A DNA stretch of 60,000 nt, taken from assembly GCF_026151205.1 (NCBI RefSeq), contig NC_087077.1:3040001-3100000 (forward strand), written 5' to 3'. Positions within the stretch are counted from its first letter, which is position 1. The number at the start of each line of letters is the position of its first letter. Under the pieces are notes generated by a model that ran no database searches, was not told the DNA's origin, and saw nothing but the letters and a program-made list of their open reading frames with translations. Origin of the DNA: Bolinopsis microptera (Eukaryota > Ctenophora > Tentaculata > Lobata > Bolinopsidae). The translations under genes were made by a program, and so were the position numbers. Shown here piece after piece: positions 24,321 through 46,178 of this stretch.

Positions 24321-25474
24321 CACAGTGGGGCTCCATGCTGACATTTAGCCTAAAAACGAGTTTTCCTAATGTTTTAGATTGTTGTAAATTCTGATAGAGA
24401 ATAAATAACCGGATTCAATGCTTTTTAAATTAGCTCAATATCTCGGTTGGGTCAAAATTTACAACCATTTGAAAAGCGCGCCTGAAAATAACCTGCCTGC
24501 ACATGCCCAGAAACTCAATTTCACTGCCATTTTTGAGTCAGGCTGAGGTTCTTTTTGTTTTCAATGTTTTTCAACTTTTGATTGATTGAACATGGATATA
24601 AGCATTCTTAGTACTGTTTAAGAAGAAAAAACCATGATTTCGGTCAATTTTGGATTTTTGGTAGCTAAAATTAGAATATTTTTCAAAAATAGGCCTTAAA
24701 ATTTCATTCGCTGACCACAAATGGGTGGTAAAGTTATAAATGGCCCCATATGGCCCGGGTTTCATTATGTTTTCTATGTTTTCCCATAATTTTTCTAGCA
24801 GAACCCAGAAGATTTGGCTTCGGAACGCTTCGGAAAAAAAATTATGACCCATTTTTGGTACGAGCCTGAGGTGAAAAATCGCGTCAAAATAGCGCGAAAA
24901 ATGAAAACTGATAGATTAAAAACTGATTTTTTCATTTATTTCATAGCTTTTTGGTGCACACTTCGATATTTTATGCTAATACCAGCAAAGTTCAATTGGA
25001 ATAAGCAATATTTGGATGGAAAAATAGTGCATATGAGCCAAAAATAGCCAAAATCTGGCAATTTGAGCTCGGAAAATCCAGGGGCAACTCTGATTTCATA
25101 GGATTTTTCTTATGTTTTTGTCATATTGCATAGTTTTTATGGTTCTCCTTTCTGAAATACCCTTAAACAATCACATCAGCATGATTGATGACCATTTCCA
25201 TACGAAAAAGCAGAAAAATGGGACAGAAACCGCTTAAAATTCGATGAAATCTTAAAACTGCTAGTCAAAAAAGATGCTTTTTGTGTGACAGAAAGTGCCA
25301 AATTTTCGAAAAAATTGATTTTTTGCCCAAAAAAGTAGTGAAAGTTGTCCAATTTCACTGAAATAAGTCATAATTGACGATTTAATCCAAATTGACACCA
25401 CCAAGATGTGGCCAGAGGCATAAAAGGGCAAAAAAACCAAATGTCAGCATGCCCTTTACGCGAGCCCCACTGTG
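24321..25474. mobile_element. Non-autonomous DNA transposon with CACAGTGGGGCTC ends
   Basis: CACAGTGGGGCTC at 24321-24333 is matched by its reverse complement ending at 25474. A second shared block, CATGCTGACATTT, lies just inside each end, with about 10 extra bases on the right. A perfect 5-bp target duplication GGGCG flanks the element (24316-24320 and 25475-25479). The 1154-bp interior is AT-rich and has no transposase. Confidence 0.75.
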
Positions 25475-25880
25475 GGGCGAAGCTGCATCGCGATCGTACA
25501 ATATTTAGTATTTACCCGATCACATACAACCAATTCTCAGTACGTGTCCAGTGTCCAGTACGTGACCAGTGTCCCGTGTCCACTGTCCACTGTCCATGAC
25601 GTTTACTATACCTCATACCGCGAGATGTCTGATTTGAGCAATTATATAACTTCCGTCGTGCCATTTACCAGTTACCACACACAAAGATTAAACTAGCCAT
25701 TTTCCCACTATCGATTGAAGCGTTGCCAATTCCATGCTGAATATTTCTAGTCACATACATTTCTACATAATGGAATGTATTTAATGAATTACGCAGCAAT
25801 ATTGAAGTATTTGGACAGTCCAAAACTTTGTAGAAGAACTTCATATTTTATAGAGATAATGAACACCCTTTAATTCTTGA

Positions 25881-27075
25881 GGGGGCATACACCAAAATAG
25901 TGGTTTGTGCCGTCCAGACCAAATGACCTCATAGGCAGTCCAGTGACCTTCTAGCGCACCGTTTCCACACCAAAAAAAATTATTTTGAGAAACCTATTTT
26001 TGTAATCGAGCATTTCCTGGTTATATTAAGAGTGCAATTTTCGGAAAAAATGATTTTTTGGTTGAGACGCTATAAGTTAATCATTTCTTGCGGTATCGGT
26101 TTAAATTTTGCTCGAGGTCCAATAGATCTGAAGATAAATGAGTAAAAACATTTTTGAGGGCATCAAAAACTGCGCCAGAATTCAGAGAACAATTTGATGT
26201 CAGGCATCAAATCAATCCGATCTTCCCTGACTGACTTTTTGTTAAAATAAGCCTAAAAAGGACAATTTTAGCTTTTCGACTTTAAAAATTCATAACACAC
26301 TAGCCTTTTTAGATACGATATCAAGATTTTATACACACCTTGAAATAGATGTGAATAAACGCTAAGATGGGAAGTTCGTACGGTACGTACCTTTAAATTA
26401 GCTGTACGGTACGTACTTAATAGAAAAGGCTGAAAGGTACAAATCCAGTTGATAGCAATGGATTACGAGTATATTATGGACAAGCGTAGATTAAGGTTGC
26501 GACCTGAATTAGCTGAAAAGCTGGTGTATACTGCAACAGAAGGATGAAGCTTTGAGTTTAACGATAATTACAAGTAGTAGTAGTGTAGTACCGGTTAAGA
26601 GCGATCCGGTACACAAATTTTCCTCTTAAATCTTTTATTGTTTTAACCACTGTGTTTATTTTCGACTTCTATCTCAAAAATTATGATGATAATACTTATC
26701 AAAATTGCAAGTAATTCACTGAAGTTGATTCTAAAAATTTGAAAAAAAAATTGTACCTTACAGTGCCTGTACGGTACGTACCTTTTAAAAGTAGCTGTAC
26801 CGTACGTACTTAAAGCCCTGTACCGTACGTACTTGCCATCTAAGAATAAACGGCGAGCAAAATTTAAACCGATACCGCAAGAAATGATTAACTTATAGCG
26901 TCTCAACCAAAAAATTATTTTTTCCGAAAATTGCACTCTTAACCAGGAAATGCTCGATTACAAAAATAGGTATTCTCAAAATAATTTGTTTGGTGTGGAA
27001 ACGGTGCGCTAGAAGGTCACTGAACTGCCTATGAGGTCATTTGGTCTGGACAGGTACGGTTTGGTGTATGCCCCC
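25881..27075. mobile_element. Non-autonomous DNA transposon with ~220-bp terminal inverted repeats
   Basis: The first ~233 bases (from GGGGGCATACACCAAA) are repeated in reverse complement over the last ~219 bases with only scattered differences. Flanks are TTGA on the left and TTAA on the right, compatible with a TTAA target duplication carrying one mutation, as in piggyBac- or Kolobok-type elements. The interior has five copies of the near-palindrome GTACGGTACGTAC or its complement near 26377-26420 and 26766-26843. There is no transposase. Confidence 0.8.
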
Positions 27076-28371
27076 TTAAGGAGGGTTGATATACAAAGCT
27101 GAAACGCAGTTTAACATAAACTGTTTAGATGACTGATTTAGTGAGTTCCCGAAAAATGCAGTAGATTATAAGATTAAACCTGAATTCTAGATTTCCCTGT
27201 AAAGCTTGGGAATACTTTGCTTGCTACAGTCAAATCTACCACGAAGCCTGTCGTACCATGCCTTGGATCTCCAAAACTTTAACATTTACATGTATCTACT
27301 TCTAGTTATCTTGTGTAAAATGTAAATTGAACATGCTAATCATATTCATGATGATATTGTTTTTTTTTTAATTAACGAAAATTTCGGGGAAAATATCAGA
27401 AAAAAAGAAGCTAATGCTTACTGCATTACCACGTAAGGAAATGCTCTTGATCAATAAAATTTCATTGGCATTGGGGAGATGATTTCTATGAAACTGTCAC
27501 TGATTAGAGATCGTTTCCAAGAATTTGACCCTTATAAGTATGATTGGCTAACCACGTTAACTAAACTGTAAACGGTGGTTCCGCTCTACTACAGCTAGAT
27601 CTCATACTGCATTAGACCCCATACAATTAAATTGGAGGGCCTAAGGACATTCGTGGGCCTTCAATAGGCCACTTGGGTTATAGGACACGAGGGCGGAGGA
27701 CACAAGGGCATAGGTGAAAATAAGTTTAAAAAGTGGCACCTTAACGTAAGCTGAAATTTCTTTAACCTGGCTTTTTTTGCGAGAGATTTTTACCTTTGCG
27801 GCTAGGACTATCGCTGAATTTTAACAGGTTTTTGCTATCAGTTTAAGTTAATATTAAGTCTCGGGGGCCGGGGGTTTGTCCATGTGCTTGCTGTGACAAG
27901 ATGATCAGGGCCCCTGCAAATTTTATGCAGTTTAGAAACGCTTTGAAAATAATTAAATGAGAGAGCAGGCTCTAGAGATGATCACTGGAAGGAATGCTGG
28001 CCGCAGGCCAAACATTTGGAGCGAAATTATCAATTTTATTGCTCTCTGGGACTTTCAAACAGGTTAAATTTACCTCTCCCAAGCCAAATTTCCTTCAGGT
28101 TAATCTTTTCACTTGAACTTTTTTAAATTTAACCTGGCTTCGAAATTTTAACGTAAGGAGGGGGCTTGAAAAGGTTCTTATTTACAATGATGCGAAAAAT
28201 TTTCGCTGGCTGGATGTAAAAGATGAATTGCATTAAAATTTTACCACTATCTCACAAGGCCTTGCTAGGATTGGCCCCAAAGTCGGTCATTAATTTAATT
28301 GCGGACTACATTCCTCATTAAACTGATTAAATTTAAAGCTTGGCATCATTACCCAGATGTAATAAGAGATA
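27076..28371. other. Intergenic, no gene recognised
   Basis: No exon chain, repeat or family signature was seen in this AT-rich interval. Confidence 0.4.
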
Positions 28372-28527
28372 CACGTACTCAAGTGCGACACGTACTTTAG
28401 TTTTAGTTCGACACGTACTCAAGTTCGACAACAGAACTTCGATTGTCGAACTAGAGTGCGCTACCTCGACACGTACCAAAGTTCGACAGGAGTGATTTCT
28501 GGCGAAGTTGTCGCACTATAGTACGTG
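28372..28527. repeat. Palindromic cluster of TCGACACGTAC repeats
   Basis: The ends mirror each other: CACGTACTCAAGTGCGACA on the left and TGTCGCACTATAGTACGTG on the right. Inside are several imperfect copies of GTTCGACACGTACTCAAG in both orientations. It is probably a small fold-back element; no target duplication was identified. Confidence 0.65.
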
Positions 28528-28721
28528 AATCTTATACACGAATGATTAACGATTATTGTTTAATCAAACACTTCCCAGGCTCAAATAAAGGCTGGCAAGT
28601 CGGACCTGTCTCGAGAACCTGTCGTTAGATCCAGTTTCAAGGACCTTCCTATCTCCGAAGGTAAATGATATACACTAAATGATATAAACTAAATAAATAA
28701 TTATATAAACTAAATGATATT

Positions 28722-30890
28722 TGGACACGTTCATTTGAGTTTGAGGATATTGGTAAATATAAGTGACCCTATTAAATGGCACAGTGTAGTTGAATTTGTC
28801 ACACTATGAAATTACATAAACCCTTGATGGTTAGGATAATCGTATCATCCTCTAGGCTAACTTTGTCACATAACGATATCTTAATCAGGTGATAAGATAT
28901 CGGTTAAATACGGCCGGCACGGAAATGGTTACATTGTCACACTATAAACATGTGACGGAGTAAATATGGACCCCTTGCTGCCGTTTTTGACCAAATTTTT
29001 GAGTGTCCAGTTGATTGGATGGGTACATATGACCATTACCTACATATTTGACGACTTTTTTCGTTAGATGGTGCACTCAGGTTTACTCTGTCACACATTA
29101 AAGAAAATATGTGATGAATGTTTAGGGCACCCTGATAAGCAATGCTGAGTAGTGTAGGTTTATTTGATGGCCTGAAAGTGCTGGGAATTGTTATTATATC
29201 ATATAGTCGTAAGGAATTAAAACACAGAAGGCACAACCAAATTTACTTTGTCACATAATCTTGATGATATCTGAACATGTGTGAAATTGAACAAATAATG
29301 ATATACCAGCTTAAACCCCTTATATTACGTACTATGGATCAAACAACACTGTAGTACCATGCACCAGTCACATGAATCATTATCAGGTGGTAATATGTTA
29401 ACAGTGTCACAATTAAACTACCACAACATGGTCAAAAATAGGATAATTTCGTCACAAAAAAATTATTATAACTCTGTTAGCTCCTTGCTGGCAAAATAAC
29501 TAGTTTATCGAAAAATTTTTGATGATTAAGTTTCATAGTATTCTAATAGATGTATAGTTCTTCAAAATAGGGGCAAGACATGTTTACTTTGTCACATCAG
29601 TTATTATAAGAGTTAGGTAATCGTCATCAGATTAAAAGATATTTTTCGTAGTTTGGATCGATTAATATACCTGTAATAAAGCACCCTATGCCAATTTTAA
29701 CGTGCACTATCTTGATATTGTTGGGGCAGGGAAAGTTAATTTTGTCACATTTTCAGTGTCATTGACAAATTAATCTAAAATTGTTAAAATTGAGCTCTGA
29801 TGTTCTGGACAATATTCTTCCAATCGTTTCTGAAAGAATGTTGAATTCTAATAGAGTTATAGATCTTCAAAATAGGGGCAAGACATGTTTACTTTGTCAC
29901 ATCAGTTATTATAAGAGTTAGGTAATCGTCATCACATTAACATATATTTTGTAGTTTGGATTGATTTATATAGGCAATAAAGCATTCTAGTATGCCAATT
30001 TTAACACACTATCTTGATATTGTTGGGGCAGGGAAAGTTAATTTTGTCACATTTTTAGTGACTTTGACAAATTTAACCTAAAATTGTTAAAGTTAAGAAT
30101 GTTGAATTCTAATAGAGGTATAGAATATAGATCTTCAAAATAGGGGCAAGACATGTTCACTTTGTCACATCAGTTATTATAAGAGTTATTATAAGAGACT
30201 ATTTCATTCTATAATCATTGTTTTTAACCTATTTACGATTTCGTATAATTTTTTGTGACAATGTAAACATCAACTGATCTTAACTTGCATCAACTACATT
30301 GTCATCATATAAAGTTTTCCCGCCTTTCAAACCAAAATCAAATATAAATAATTCGCCCAAAATTTAAAATTTCATATATTGTGACAGAATTAACCTCATT
30401 TCCCAATAACCAAGTGCCTGTATTAGCTAACTATTCAAAACGATATATTTTAGGGCTATGATTGGTAGAGCAACCATCAAATAATGAGTTGAAAGGGTTT
30501 TTAGGACACCTCACATTAGAATAGAGGTATGGTATCATGAGTGTGACAAAGTTACCCAAATATTGCCTTGTAACCGTTCGATCCGTGCCCATTAACCAAT
30601 GTTGTATCATAATTGTAAGATTGACCTAATTTACTATATTTCAGACCAAGGAATGATAATTAGACATCTGCAGTTAACTAAGTCACACAAAATGTGACAT
30701 TTGAACCATTATAGTGCCTAACAACAATAGATTTTCTTTCTGAGCGGTGCATATGGGAGTATGGGTTACGTGGCTAATGTTCAGAACTTCTGAACATGCT
30801 AGGTTAATAGATGTCAAAATTAAGCCACTATCGTCGAAAACGCTATTATTTTTGTTTACCAATATCCTCAAACTCAAATGAACGTGTCCA
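28722..30890. mobile_element. ~2.2-kb inverted-repeat element with periodic TTTGTCACA motifs
   Basis: A 36-bp perfect terminal inverted repeat (starting TGGACACGTTCATTTGAG) occupies 28722-28757 and, reversed, 30855-30890; similarity (TATATAAA, CTAAA) continues outward for about 20 bases. The interior carries at least 12 forward GTCACA motifs, usually as TTTACTTTGTCACA, between 28798 and 30169. Four reverse copies follow at 30254, 30380, 30542 and 30693, with one further forward copy at 30682. Typical spacing is about 150 bp. No protein-coding region was recognised. It resembles a non-autonomous fold-back transposon; class unknown. Confidence 0.7.
29562..30190 (+). repeat. Internal direct repeats, ~270-305 bp, three starts
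   Basis: The block TTCAAAATAGGGGCAAGACA followed by TGTT(T/C)ACTTTGTCACATCAG recurs at 29562, 29866 and 30134. The stretch between, including TTGTTGGGGCAGGGAAAGTT, is shared by the first two units. These are local duplications inside the 28.7-30.9 kb element. Confidence 0.9.
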
Positions 30891-31073
30891 TTTATATAAA
30901 CTAAACACCGTGGACTCCGTGGTCCGTGGAACAGGACTTTTCTCAAGTATATTTTAGTATCGACGTCTTGTCGTCAGTTGTATGACCTGGTAACGATGCC
31001 TGTCCTCAGTCGCGTATATTAGTAACATTGCCTGTACTTATTATTGTACTCTATTAACAAACTTCGTCCTCAG

Positions 31074-41210
<10,137 letters not shown>

Positions 41211-41848
41211 GGGTTTGGGGAAGTCGCCTATTTCTCCGATTCCAGAACTCAGTAATGCAGAAGTAAGACGTGGTTCGCTCCTGTAATCAGAAGCCCGTTA
41301 GAAGTATAAATAGGATTTAAGCAATATTTTCACATGGAGAAGGCCTGAGATTATTGCAATTATACATGAGCATGAGAGGACCTAATATACCACTTTTTGT
41401 CTTCGTCAGACGCCTTAAGGAATTCCGTTTCCTACTGTTAGATCATCTACCCTGTTGCAGTATAAATAGATTCCATGAAATAGAGTTCTTGGATTACTCA
41501 ACATTATGTCAAATAGATCCTTGTTAAATTGTGAAACTACCAATTGTAAACAGAGTCTCAAACAAAGCGCCCAATTTGCTATTTTCTTTCTTCATAAGTG
41601 TTTTTTGAACAACAATTTATTCCAAAATTCATGTCAGCAATCGGTTGAAATCGTGAAGGTGATATTTAAAATGACCAATATTGATTATTAAAACACATCC
41701 AGACACAAAGTTAATTCTGGGCCCTTTTCATAGTATGTTTGTTACAATATGTTTGTTACAATTTGATGATGTGTTTTTTACGATTTGATATATTTTTACT
41801 TAATCAAGTTTACAGCAAGTCAGTGCATGATTAAATTATTTACCAAAC

Positions 41849-42039
41849 CAGTGATTGACCGGGGTCTCGGTCAGGGTGAAAATTTTAGGCCGGACCGAAC
41901 CGTAATTTTCAGCCGGAGATATTAAGAAAAACTATCAATTACTGCACTGAGTAGATATTCTATTGAAATCCTAGAAAAAAGTCTGCAGCCAAGATTTTAG
42001 CCGGGTGCCATTTTCGGCCGGGGCCCCGGTTGTTCACTG
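41849..42039. mobile_element. hAT-like MITE, 191 bp
   Basis: Terminal inverted repeats CAGTGATTGACCGGGGTCTCGG and CAGTGAACAACCGGGGCCCC (reverse strand of the right end) match at most positions. CAGTG is a usual hAT start. The 8-bp flanks TACCAAAC and CACTAAAC agree at six of eight positions, consistent with an old hAT-type 8-bp target duplication. There is no coding sequence. It lies about 640 bases after the PP2C-like gene. Confidence 0.7.
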
Positions 42040-42919
42040 CACTAAACCGTTGCTCCATGACATTTACAGCAAATCATGACTGTATGTTAAAGCATAAAAC
42101 AGTCTTATAACTCTTCATTTAATCATGATCATGAAATCGGTTCGTATTTTCGAACGTCATTAGTGTTTTCTGTTGTTGCAGAATTATATTTTTATTTTTC
42201 AAATTTGTTAATAAATCCGTTGAACTTTGAATCGGAAATGTATGACCTTTTCATCATAAATGATATCTACAGATGAAATAGATTAGTGCAATGCAATAAC
42301 CGATCAATCGAGTGCCGAATTTTTAATTTTTAACTTTTTATGGTATCGCACAAATTATTTTAAGTCACAGATTCACAAAATTCAAAGAAGCATATCAAAT
42401 TGCATCATTTGTCATTGACAATCGAGCGATCAAGAAGCGAACAAAGTCTCCCAAGATTATGAATATTACTTAAAAATAGTATAAGACTAAGTTTTAACAA
42501 TTTAACAGAACATGAACGATGAAAACAAGCCTTTTTTAAGTTTCATTCTGTTATTAATTTTATCGATGCTGTTTGTGCGATAGATTTGATAGATCATGAT
42601 GTTTAGATTTGTATGATTTTCTATTTTTGTAAAATTTGATATAATCAGTTCTGAAATATTTCGAGTTTTTCTTTGTTGGTGAGAGCTTGTCGCCAAAAAT
42701 GAGCTCAGTGATGAGTGAGTAATTTCTCTCGTCATCACATATTCATTATTATATAATCGATTCACTGTATCTTGACTTTTATACAATTGTACTGTTGAAA
42801 ATGTACAATCAGCACCTCACACAGCTTCTGCTTATTATTGTTAATAACACTTTTTCTAAGAGTACTTATCATATGGATAGAAATGAATATAAATAAAGAC
42901 TTTTTGTTAATGTATCACA

Positions 42920-42992
42920 GCCTTCGTGGCCTAATGGCTAAGGCATCGGCCTTCTAAGCCGGGGATTGCGGGTTCGAGCCCCGCCGGGGGTT
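42920..42992 (+). tRNA. tRNA-Arg (TCT anticodon)
   Basis: A 73-base cloverleaf differing from the 38445 copy at one acceptor position (GCCTTCG, still pairing as T-G). Anticodon TCT, boxes A and B intact. It lies downstream of the PP2C-like gene. Confidence 0.95.
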
Positions 42993-43466
42993 AACTTTTC
43001 TTGAAATTTCATTCCCAGTATGTTTGCTCCATTTGAGTTGGTTTGAGAAACATGTTTTAGCACTGGTTTTGCCAAGAAAAGTGCTAATATTAATTTGGAT
43101 ATTTACATACTAGTTTATTGGGGAGCACTTCTATGTTCTAGGTGGTTTCGGATTACAACATCAAACATACCAACTCCAGTATTCACCCCTGCATGATAAA
43201 GATTGTATACAGTATATGTGATATGGTCTTTGTCATTGGATTACTCTAAGGGAGCTTTCACATATGACGTCAGCAGCCGATGGGGGGGGTTGGAAATGCT
43301 GACGGGGGGAGGTCCGAACCTAGCTTCAAGCTTACGTCAGCAAAAATTGTTGTTTCAAATCAATTTTATTGACAATAAAACTTCGCTAATTTCCTTAATA
43401 TTAGAACTTCTGCCGAAACCAGTGCTTGGGCTAAAATATGCTGTGAATGAAATTTCATGAAAAATT

Positions 43467-43539
43467 AACCCCCGGCGGGGCTCGAACCCGCAATCCCCGG
43501 CTTAGAAGGCCGATGCCTTAGCCATTAGGCCACGAAGGC
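43467..43539 (-). tRNA. tRNA-Arg (TCT anticodon)
   Basis: Identical over the tRNA to the copy at 42920, including the acceptor variant GCCTTCG, but on the opposite strand and facing it. Similarity extends into the 3' flank (TTAA-TTTTTC-TGAAATTTCATT), so the pair is an inverted duplication. Confidence 0.95.
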
Positions 43540-45236
43540 TGTAATTCTGTAGTGCAGCTTTGATTGCAGATTGCTACGTATAATTAATGGGTGGGATTCT
43601 TCATTCTTACTTAATTGACAATGTCAACCCTTTCCAGCTCGTAGCTCTGCTCTGAACTTGAAGCGAATATACGCTTACTGGTTCGGGCGGAACTCAGCCT
43701 GTAATTGGTCATTCCACCATAAATCTTCAATCGGTGTTCGTTAATGAACACAAAAGCCTGAGGTCCCCAGGTATTTAGAAATTACTTAATTAGAAGTACG
43801 TATGAACTTGAAGTATGAAGTATAGTATGATAATGTGCATGATCGGAGCGGCGACGTCCTCCAAAATTCTCCGCACACTTGCACATTGCAATTGCATGCC
43901 GGTTATAGGTTTATACCCTATCAAGACGCGCGCCGAGTTGAACTCGTCGACCCGGTCTAATATTTGAAACAAGTATTTTACCATTTTGCATTTACGAGTA
44001 TCACCCGTTACGGTTAACCACATGCCACACACCACAGCACACAGATCATCAATCGTACGTAGCGTCAGCGATGCATTATTACTGGACCGCTACGACAGTA
44101 CGAGCTGTGAAGGATTGACATCGTCAATCATGAGCCTTACACATTTGACATTACATAACAGGTATGAGGTAATGTTTAATGTTTGTAGCGCAAAGCACTA
44201 CTACGCCGCGTAGTGCATCAAATAATTCTTCTCGTTGTAGCGCGATGCACTACTGGGTCGCGCGCGCGCATCCAATAATGCTTCTCGCAACCACAGATGC
44301 AGATCGGCGAGATGCGAAGGATTGACATCGTGAATCAATTCTTCTCGCAACCACTTCGGTAGAAATCGGCGAGATTGGAGATGCACCACAGCACCACTGC
44401 ACACTGGGCCTCGCCGAGTTGCGAATGATTGACATTCGCGTGAATCAAAGTTAATGCTTGTAGGTTTACAACCTACCAGGACGCGCGCCGAGTTGGACTC
44501 GTCGACGGTCCAATATATGGAACAGATATTTTACGAGTATCACCCGTTAAGTCGACGGTCCCAATATATGGAACAAATATTTTACGAGTATCACCCGTTA
44601 AAATATTTGTTCCACTTCCAACTTTGTATTATAAACTTATTGATTGACAATGTCAACCCTTTCAGATCGTTGCTCTGCAAAGCTAAAGCAAAGTAACGAT
44701 CTTGTTTAATTGACGATGTCAATTCATGGCAGCTCGGCGCGGCACAGTAGCGCATCTCGCCGATCTAGCCACAGTAATGAGTAACGCATCGCGCTACAAC
44801 GATCTTGTCTTCGATGCGAAGCAAGAATGCTAGTTTGCGCGGCGCGTCGAAGCGGCGAAGTCCTCCAAATAAACCTACAACGATAAATTGTAAATGAAAT
44901 GAGCAATGAGGATCGCAACTTAATTGACGATGTCAATTCATCTCAGCTCGGCGCGGCACAGTAGCGCATCTCGCCGATCTAGAGAGCTGTGAGAAGCCTC
45001 ATTGAGTGCGCGGCGCGGCACAGTAACGCATCGCACTACAAGATCGCAACGTGAAACAACGTTCACGCAATTGCAGCAAGCATGCAATGCAATGTTCAGT
45101 CGAATTACTGATTACGCTTACCATACCAGTTGACGGATGCACGTTACTAGTCTATAAATTTCTTCGAAGTAGCGCGCGCCGCTTTCTTCTCGAAATGGCC
45201 CGACATGGCAAGTGCTTGTCATACGTTGTATGACCC

Positions 45237-45285
45237 GCCGCGCACGAAGTGCGCGGCTCCCCCTGTAGCGTCGAAGACGCTACAG
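45237..45285. repeat. Two adjacent perfect hairpins with GAA loops
   Basis: GCCGCGCAC-GAA-GTGCGCGGC (9-bp stem, 45237-45257) is followed six bases later by CTGTAGCGTC-GAA-GACGCTACAG (10-bp stem, 45263-45285). Both are perfect and share the same three-base loop. Confidence 0.9.
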
Positions 45286-45971
45286 TGAAACGACCGTGGG
45301 GGTCACCACGTGATACAAGCAAGTGCTAAGAAGTAGTGCGCGCTGGGCCGGCCAGACCATTAACTATGGTCAACATATAATACCAGCCGACCTTTGTCAT
45401 TTGTATCACGTCATGACCCCCAAGTATTGGGGCAAAAGCCACGTTTGACGTCGCGTTGTAGCGCAAATGTGCACTACTGGGCCGCGCAGCCAATAATTAC
45501 AAATTATCAATTATGCTTCTTCGCTAGATCTTCGAAATGCACCGCTGGGCCTCGCCGAGCTGTGAAGGATTGACATCGTGAATCGACAAATCATTTATTC
45601 AAGTTTAACATGCTGAAGTATAACGCTTGACGTTGAACTGTAAAGTATTTGACATTATATATGGCTTTGTGTGCGAAATCGGAAAAATCAAATAAATAAA
45701 ACGAAAAATGGAAAATTAAAAATGGTCTCGAAGTCGATCATCGATAAATGTGACTTAAATCAATCAACGGTGTCAATCCTTCGCAGCTCGGCGTGCAGCT
45801 CAATGTTGATTCACGATGTCAATCCTTCGCATCTCGCCGATCTGCATACGTGTGGTTGCGAGAAGCATTATTTGATGCGCGCGCGACCCAGTAGTGCATC
45901 GCGCTACAAAGCTCAATGGTGCATTTTACCGATCTAACAAAGTTTAACTCGCTACACGTTGTATACCTCTA

Positions 45972-45990
45972 GTGCACGCGAAGCGTGCAC
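45972..45990. repeat. Perfect hairpin with GAA loop
   Basis: GTGCACGC-GAA-GCGTGCAC, an 8-bp stem with the same GAA loop as the two hairpins at 45.24-45.29 kb, although the stem sequence is different. Confidence 0.9.
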
Positions 45991-46160
45991 GCCTGCCGGC
46001 CGCGCGCGCGATCAAAAGGGGTTGCAGCGTGTGTCAAAGTTTCATGCATAGCCATGTGTCTACGCGTACTGCGTGACGCGCTTGTTTCACAAGCGAGAGG
46101 GCTCTGGTTAGAGCAATAACAAAGTGGTCACGAGAAGAACTGCACATTAACAATGGTCAA

Positions 46161-46178
46161 CCGCGCACTCGTGCGCGG
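46161..46178. repeat. Perfect hairpin related to the 45237 copy
   Basis: CCGCGCAC-TC-GTGCGCGG: the stem is the same as in the 45237 hairpin, but the loop is TC instead of GAA. Confidence 0.85.
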
